Shown: in pieces, positions 7,041-10,305 of the stretch
Position numbering within the stretch: position 1 is the first letter of the stretch
Layout: each line of letters opens with the position of its first letter
Assembly: GCA_029261305.1 (NCBI GenBank)
Contig: JAJDBO010000376.1
Location: 1 to 10,305, forward strand
DNA length: 10,305 nucleotides
Direction: 5' to 3'
From: Nitrospirales bacterium
GTDB lineage: Bacteria; Nitrospirota; Nitrospiria; Nitrospirales; UBA8639
Made by a program: the position numbers and the translations under genes
Notes under the pieces: model-generated
What the model saw: the letters and a program-made list of their open reading frames with translations, nothing else
The model's database searches: none
What the model was told of the DNA's origin: nothing

Positions 7041-7079
7041 ATGAACCTGAATAATTGGTGTCGATGGATATTCAACTGA
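7041..7079 (+). other. Possible 12-codon leader ORF overlapping the transporter start
   Basis: GAGGGA (7029-7034) is the best ribosome binding site in this gap and lies six bases before an ATG at 7041. That ATG opens a frame of 12 residues (MNLNNWCRWIFN) ending at TGA 7077-7079, 13 bases past the transporter's ATG at 7064 and in another frame. Ribosomes ending there could re-initiate at 7064. It may equally be chance; only spacing and overlap support it. Confidence 0.25.
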
Positions 7080-7849
7080 TTTTGGCTCTATTGTCCGGTG
7101 GTGTGGTTGGTCTGATGCTCGGAGCCACCGGTGCCGGGGGGTCAATCTTGGCCATTCCGTTGTTGGTGTATCTTGTCGGTGTTCCTGTTCAAGAAGCCAC
7201 GCTCACCTCGTTAATGGTTGTAGGCTATTCCGCCTTATTTGGTGCCTGGCGGAAAAGTCGCGATCATCATGTCAAAGGTAGAGCGGCTTTGGTGTTCAGT
7301 GCGACCGGGTTGGTGGGGGCCTGGTTTGGTGCTCGGGGGCATGCATTGATCAACGAGGGCACCATTCTTCTTTTGTTTGGATTTCTCATGGTGAGTGTCA
7401 GTGCGTGGTCTTTGGGACGAAAGCATCGGCCTGATGCGGTGCAGTCTGAGGGCTGTGCGACCAAGTTTTCCATGAAATGTCTTGGACGAGCTCTGGGGAT
7501 TGGGTTTGGCATTGGGATCCTCACCGGGTTTTTTGGTATCGGCGGGGGATTTCTCATTGTTCCAGCGCTCATTGGTGTCTTAGGATTTCCACCGGTCATG
7601 GCCGTGGGAACATCCTTGTTGATTATTGCGCTTACTACTGTTGGGGGCATTATGGGTCATTTAGAAATGACCGTCATTCAATGGGGAATAACAATCATTG
7701 TGGTGACGGGCAGTTTTATTGGGATTCTTGTGGGAAGTTCATTGAGTCACAAAGTTGATCACCGACGGTTTACCAAAATATTTGGTGTGATGACCGGCGT
7801 CATTGGAGTCTATATGATCGTGGAAAATTTCGGTCATGTGTTGCTGTAA
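7064..7849 (+). CDS. TauE/SafE family sulfite/organosulfonate exporter-like permease
   Basis: This 261-residue inner-membrane transporter belongs to a family that moves sulfite, sulfoacetate or related anions. It shows the family's internal duplication: GATGAGGSILAIPLLVYLVG (20-39) in the first half and GFFGIGGGFLIVPALIGVLG (155-174) in the second, each a glycine-rich turn leading into a helix. About eight hydrophobic helices are separated by a polar loop at 117-137. The ATG at 7064 gives the family-typical start (MDIQLILALLSGGVVGLMLG); upstream in-frame TTG (7055) and GTG (7058) lack support. The usual ribosome binding site is weak here and a small overlapping ORF may influence initiation. 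It is the last gene of the group that starts at 3429. Beside a sulfite dehydrogenase, sulfite or a sulfite precursor is the likely substrate. Direction of transport, export of cytoplasmic sulfite to the periplasmic enzyme or import, cannot be read from sequence. Confidence 0.88.
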   Translation: MDIQLILALLSGGVVGLMLGATGAGGSILAIPLLVYLVGVPVQEATLTSLMVVGYSALFGAWRKSRDHHVKGRAALVFSATGLVGAWFGARGHALINEGTILLLFGFLMVSVSAWSLGRKHRPDAVQSEGCATKFSMKCLGRALGIGFGIGILTGFFGIGGGFLIVPALIGVLGFPPVMAVGTSLLIIALTTVGGIMGHLEMTVIQWGITIIVVTGSFIGILVGSSLSHKVDHRRFTKIFGVMTGVIGVYMIVENFGHVLL

Positions 7850-7896
7850 CGTATGAAGGCTCCTACCTACCTCATGCGTTCCCATTTTCCTTCCTT
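7850..7896 (+). terminator. Weak candidate terminator after the transporter gene
   Basis: CGTATGA (7850-7856) can pair with TCATGCG (7872-7878), including one G-T pair, around a 15-base loop directly after the stop codon. A pyrimidine-rich tract ending CTTTTTATTT follows some ten bases later. The T-run is displaced from the stem, so intrinsic termination is only possible, not clear. Confidence 0.3.
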
Positions 7897-7957
7897 TTTA
7901 TTTACATACCCTCCTACTCCTAGCTTGATGAGAAATGTATAGGAATCCCGCTGTAGG

Positions 7958-7976
7958 TTCTTAATATCCTTAAGAA
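7958..7976. repeat. Short inverted repeat TTCTTAA-N5-TTAAGAA
   Basis: A perfect seven-base inverted repeat with a five-base spacer (TATCC) in the gap upstream of the pilin-like gene, about 95 bases before its start. The size and symmetry suit a regulator-binding site or a weak hairpin. I see no convincing sigma-70 promoter around it, so its role is open. Confidence 0.3.
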
Positions 7977-8012
7977 GAAACACCAACATGCCGATGGAAT
8001 GGTATGCAAAGT

Positions 8013-8058
8013 TGTCCATTAATGAATAAATGGACATTGGGGACATAGAATTAATGGA
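8013..8058 (+). promoter_or_regulatory. Competing hairpin arms in the leader of the pilin-like gene
   Basis: TGTCCATT (8013-8020) is perfectly complementary to AATGGACA (8029-8036). The overlapping TCCATTAAT (8015-8023) is perfectly complementary to ATTAATGGA (8050-8058). The two pairings exclude each other, and the second arm abuts the ribosome binding site AAAGG (8058-8062) of the ATG at 8071. This layout could switch translation on and off, or simply form overlapping operator half-sites. Confidence 0.35.
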
Positions 8059-8070
8059 AAGGCGAGAAAG

Positions 8071-8745
8071 ATGAAGCAAAGGCTCCAGGTGCAGGCGGGT
8101 ATGACCATGATTGAAATGATCGGCGTCCTTGGCGTCATTGCTGTGCTGGCGGCCATGATTATTCCTCGGGTGTTTGATGTCATTACCGATTCAAAAATCG
8201 ATTCGTTGGCCACTGCTATTCACACATATGAAACTGGAATTACGAGATATTACGCGGATATGGGTACGTTGCTGCCATTGAACGATCAAGGCTTACCTCA
8301 GGTGGAAGGGACTGGAGATTCTTCAGTCGTGACTTCCCTGGCTTCCCGCTTGACACTAGGTTCGACGGATCCACTCGTGTTGGGAATAAACCTGTGGCCC
8401 AAGTTTCAAGGCCCGTATTTGGAAAAATTTAATTCAGACTTGCCTCCAGAGATCGGCACAAATATGTATCTTCCCACAAATGTGCCTGTGGCCATCAATG
8501 TCCCCGTGACACCGGTGAACATGGGGTGGGATCTAAAGGGGGATGATGGCAACAGTGATTTGCCCACAGATGCACATGTGGCGTTTTTTCAACTTGAAGG
8601 TATTGGGGAAGAAGACTTCCTCAAGCTTGACCAATTAGTCGACCCCTTAAATGGGACGACCGACGCGGAGCGCAAACTCCGAGGGCGTGCGAAGTGGGAC
8701 GCAGCAAACGATGGAACCTTACGGCTATATATGGCCCATCGATAA
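8071..8745 (+). CDS. Type IV pilin-like protein with prepilin cleavage/methylation signal
   Basis: The 224-residue protein starts with a short charged leader MKQRLQVQAG, then MTMIEMIGVLGVIAVLAAMIIP. This is the class III signal of type IV pilins and type II secretion pseudopilins: prepilin peptidase would cut after G10, the new first residue would be M11, and the conserved Glu falls at +5 (E15), followed by a 20-residue hydrophobic helix. The rest (about 35-224) is a polar globular domain without Cys, rich in Asp, Pro and Gly, with a Tyr-rich segment THTYETGITRYY-like near 49-62. The ATG has AAAGG eight bases upstream. At 224 residues it is longer than major pilins, more like a minor pilin or adhesin-type pseudopilin. 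No assembly ATPase, prepilin peptidase or secretin gene lies in the window, so it would rely on machinery encoded elsewhere. It converges with the GGDEF-EAL gene. Confidence 0.85.
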   Translation: MKQRLQVQAGMTMIEMIGVLGVIAVLAAMIIPRVFDVITDSKIDSLATAIHTYETGITRYYADMGTLLPLNDQGLPQVEGTGDSSVVTSLASRLTLGSTDPLVLGINLWPKFQGPYLEKFNSDLPPEIGTNMYLPTNVPVAINVPVTPVNMGWDLKGDDGNSDLPTDAHVAFFQLEGIGEEDFLKLDQLVDPLNGTTDAERKLRGRAKWDAANDGTLRLYMAHR

Positions 8746-9042
8746 AGCATATGAAACATATCCCTTCGTCTGTAACTCATATAACGAGTTGCTCCTCGCT
8801 AATCGCTCAAAAAACACCACCCTTCTCTGCTGTCTCCTATCTTTGAATCGCTCCTCGGTTAAGATTCTCCAAACCCATCTCTGTATTTCATAAGCGACAA
8901 GGCCCTCACGATGAAATATGTAACCCCTAATGGGGTAACGTTACGTACCTAATATCTTTGCATGGGATTTTTGATCCAAACGGCGCAAGTATTTTCACAG
9001 AATACGAGAGACTAATGACCATCAATGAGCGATGTCAGTTTC
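8746..9042. other. Gene-free convergent intergenic region with short hairpins
   Basis: About 297 bases between the pilin-like gene and the oppositely oriented GGDEF-EAL gene. I find no credible coding frame or RNA gene. It holds GTAACTC (8772-8778) pairing with GAGTTGC (8786-8792), one G-T pair included; ACCCC-TAAT-GGGGT near 8923-8936; and the ten-base palindrome GTAACGTTAC (8935-8944). None is followed by a clear T-run on either strand, so a terminator for the two genes is expected here but not identified. Confidence 0.5.
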
Positions 9043-10305
9043 TTAAACGAGTGCCATTTCAGAGGCGGGGGGAGCGTAAAGGTTTGCATGAAACATTTCG
9101 ACAATGGCATTGGCCGGAACGGCTGGGCTAAACAGGAATCCTTGAATTTCATCACAGCCTTGTTGGGCTAGGTGATGATATTGCCCGTCGGACTCAACGC
9201 CTTCAGCGATGACTCGAAGGTCGAGACTATGGCCTAAGGCAATAATGGCTTTGGTAATCGACGCATCTTGAGCGTTGGTGGTGAGGTCTTTAATGAAGGC
9301 TCGATCGATCTTAATGGTATCGAGCGGGAGTCGTCGAAGGTAACTGAGCGAAGAGTAACCTGTGCCAAAATCATCAATGGCTAATTGGATCCCCAGTTTT
9401 TTCAAGTAATGCAATGTGGCCATAGTTTCTTCTACATCCCGCATGACAATTCCCTCGGTCAGTTCGAGCTCCAAGTATTCAGGTGACAGGCTACCTTCCT
9501 TCAGCACGTTTTCAATGGTGTTCACCCAGTCCTGATCCCTGAATTGAAGGCTTGACAGATTGACGCCAATACGAATGGGGGGGAGCCCCTGTTCCTGCCA
9601 GCGTTGATGCTGTCGGCTGGCAGTGGTTAACGCCCAGGCCCCGATAGCTTTAATGAGCCCGGATTCTTCGGCTAGGGGAATAAAATCCGCGGGCGAAACA
9701 ATGCCGAGTTCAGGATGATTCCATCGGATTAAGGCTTCGACGCCCACAATTTGATGTTGGCGAATATCGATTTGCGGTTGATAGTACAGAAGGAACTCTG
9801 ACCGTTCGACTGCTTTATGCAAATTACTTTCCATGGCGAGTCTGGCGGTGGATGAGGCATTCATGCTGGGAGAAAAATAGTGGCTAGTATTGCGGCCGCT
9901 TTCCTTGGCATGCTGGAGTGCCACCTGAGCATTTTTGAGGAGAGTTTCTTCGGTGTCCCCATCATTGGGGAATAGGCTGATTCCAATACTGGCGGTGATA
10001 AAGATTTCTTGCTCCCCTATGTGGAAGGGTTGAGCCAGTCGAGTAATGATACGCTGGGCAACCTTGGCGGCGTTTTCCTCTGATTTGAAACTCGTCAAGA
10101 GAATGGAAAATTCATCGCCTCCAAACCTGGAAATGGTCGTAGACGAGTCGGCTCCACTTTGTCGAGCTACGGCATCACTTCGTCGAATGGAGCGAAGGAG
10201 TCGTTTCCCAATTTCCTGGAGGAGGAGGTCACCTGTGCGATATCCCAGGGTTTCATTAATGCGAGTAAAGCGATCGATATTGAGCAGCAAGACAGCCAGT
10301 GGTTG
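9043..10305 (-). CDS. GGDEF-EAL protein (cyclic di-GMP turnover), C-terminal part; 5' end outside window
   Basis: The frame stays open to the right window edge (in-frame PLAVLLLNIDRF precedes the TTG at 10290), so the sensory N terminus is missing; 420 residues are visible. Order: a GGDEF domain from the edge to about 145, with RFGGDEF intact (GGDEF at 62-66 of the fragment), then an EAL phosphodiesterase domain from about 160 to 405. EAL residues are present: EALIRW (EAL at 190-192), NLSS, LELELTE, DDFGTGYSS, IKID, AEGVES and the QGF near the end. Both domains therefore look catalytically competent, making or degrading the second messenger c-di-GMP. An RxxD (RRSD) lies 17 residues before GGDEF rather than the usual five, because an 11-residue Ser/Thr-rich insertion (QSGADSSTTIS) separates them, so a classical inhibitory site may not form. 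Convergent with the pilin-like gene; a shared surface-attachment role is possible but unsupported beyond proximity. Confidence 0.95.
   Translation of the reverse strand, partial: QPLAVLLLNIDRFTRINETLGYRTGDLLLQEIGKRLLRSIRRSDAVARQSGADSSTTISRFGGDEFSILLTSFKSEENAAKVAQRIITRLAQPFHIGEQEIFITASIGISLFPNDGDTEETLLKNAQVALQHAKESGRNTSHYFSPSMNASSTARLAMESNLHKAVERSEFLLYYQPQIDIRQHQIVGVEALIRWNHPELGIVSPADFIPLAEESGLIKAIGAWALTTASRQHQRWQEQGLPPIRIGVNLSSLQFRDQDWVNTIENVLKEGSLSPEYLELELTEGIVMRDVEETMATLHYLKKLGIQLAIDDFGTGYSSLSYLRRLPLDTIKIDRAFIKDLTTNAQDASITKAIIALGHSLDLRVIAEGVESDGQYHHLAQQGCDEIQGFLFSPAVPANAIVEMFHANLYAPPASEMALV

Noticed and set aside
7267..7650. Minus-strand open frame of 127 codons opposite the TauE/SafE gene
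   Set aside because: The Pro/Met/Arg-rich translation is what the reverse complement of a Gly/Leu/Ile-rich membrane protein gives; a shadow.
1..10305. CRISPR arrays, tRNA or rRNA genes, insertion sequences
   Set aside because: No regularly spaced direct repeats, cloverleaf-like segments, rRNA-like sequence, transposase frames or terminal inverted repeats were seen on either strand.

Overview
The window looks like chromosomal DNA of a Gram-negative-type bacterium with an extensive periplasmic electron-transfer system. It has c-type cytochromes with CxxCH motifs, a di-heme peroxidase, a blue copper protein, a Tat-exported molybdoenzyme, a -24/-12 promoter and a GGDEF-EAL protein. Base composition is moderate, near an even AT/GC balance by eye. 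The mix of c-type cytochromes, a sulfite dehydrogenase and a bd-like membrane protein without partner subunits suggests a chemolithotroph. A Nitrospira-like nitrite oxidiser of moderate GC is my best guess, but this is an inference from gene style, not a marker-gene assignment.

Layout. (1) 2-1496: the 3' part of a di-heme cytochrome c peroxidase, then a small exported protein I do not recognise. (2) 1497-1777: an AT-rich regulatory region with paired TTAA dyads, a well-matched sigma-54 promoter and a leader hairpin. (3) 1778-3208: a large exported tetra-heme cytochrome c, followed by a probable intrinsic terminator. (4) 3429-7849: five genes on the same strand encoding a cupredoxin, a SorA-like molybdenum sulfite dehydrogenase, a di-heme SorB-like cytochrome c, a nine-helix membrane protein resembling cytochrome bd subunit I, and a TauE/SafE anion transporter. 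(5) 8071-8745: an isolated type IV pilin-like protein with inverted repeats in its leader. (6) 9043-10305, minus strand: the C-terminal part of a GGDEF-EAL protein, convergent with the pilin gene.

How the genes may work together. The 3429-7849 group reads as a sulfite-handling module. The molybdoenzyme would oxidise sulfite to sulfate in the periplasm. Electrons would pass to the adjacent di-heme cytochrome and/or the cupredoxin, and possibly on to the bd-like membrane protein. The TauE/SafE protein would move sulfite or a related sulfur anion across the inner membrane. The sigma-54-controlled tetra-heme cytochrome next door may belong to the same or a parallel periplasmic electron route. The bd-like subunit without a recognisable partner subunit, placed beside a sulfite dehydrogenase, is the least conventional part and the best candidate for an undescribed electron-transfer arrangement.
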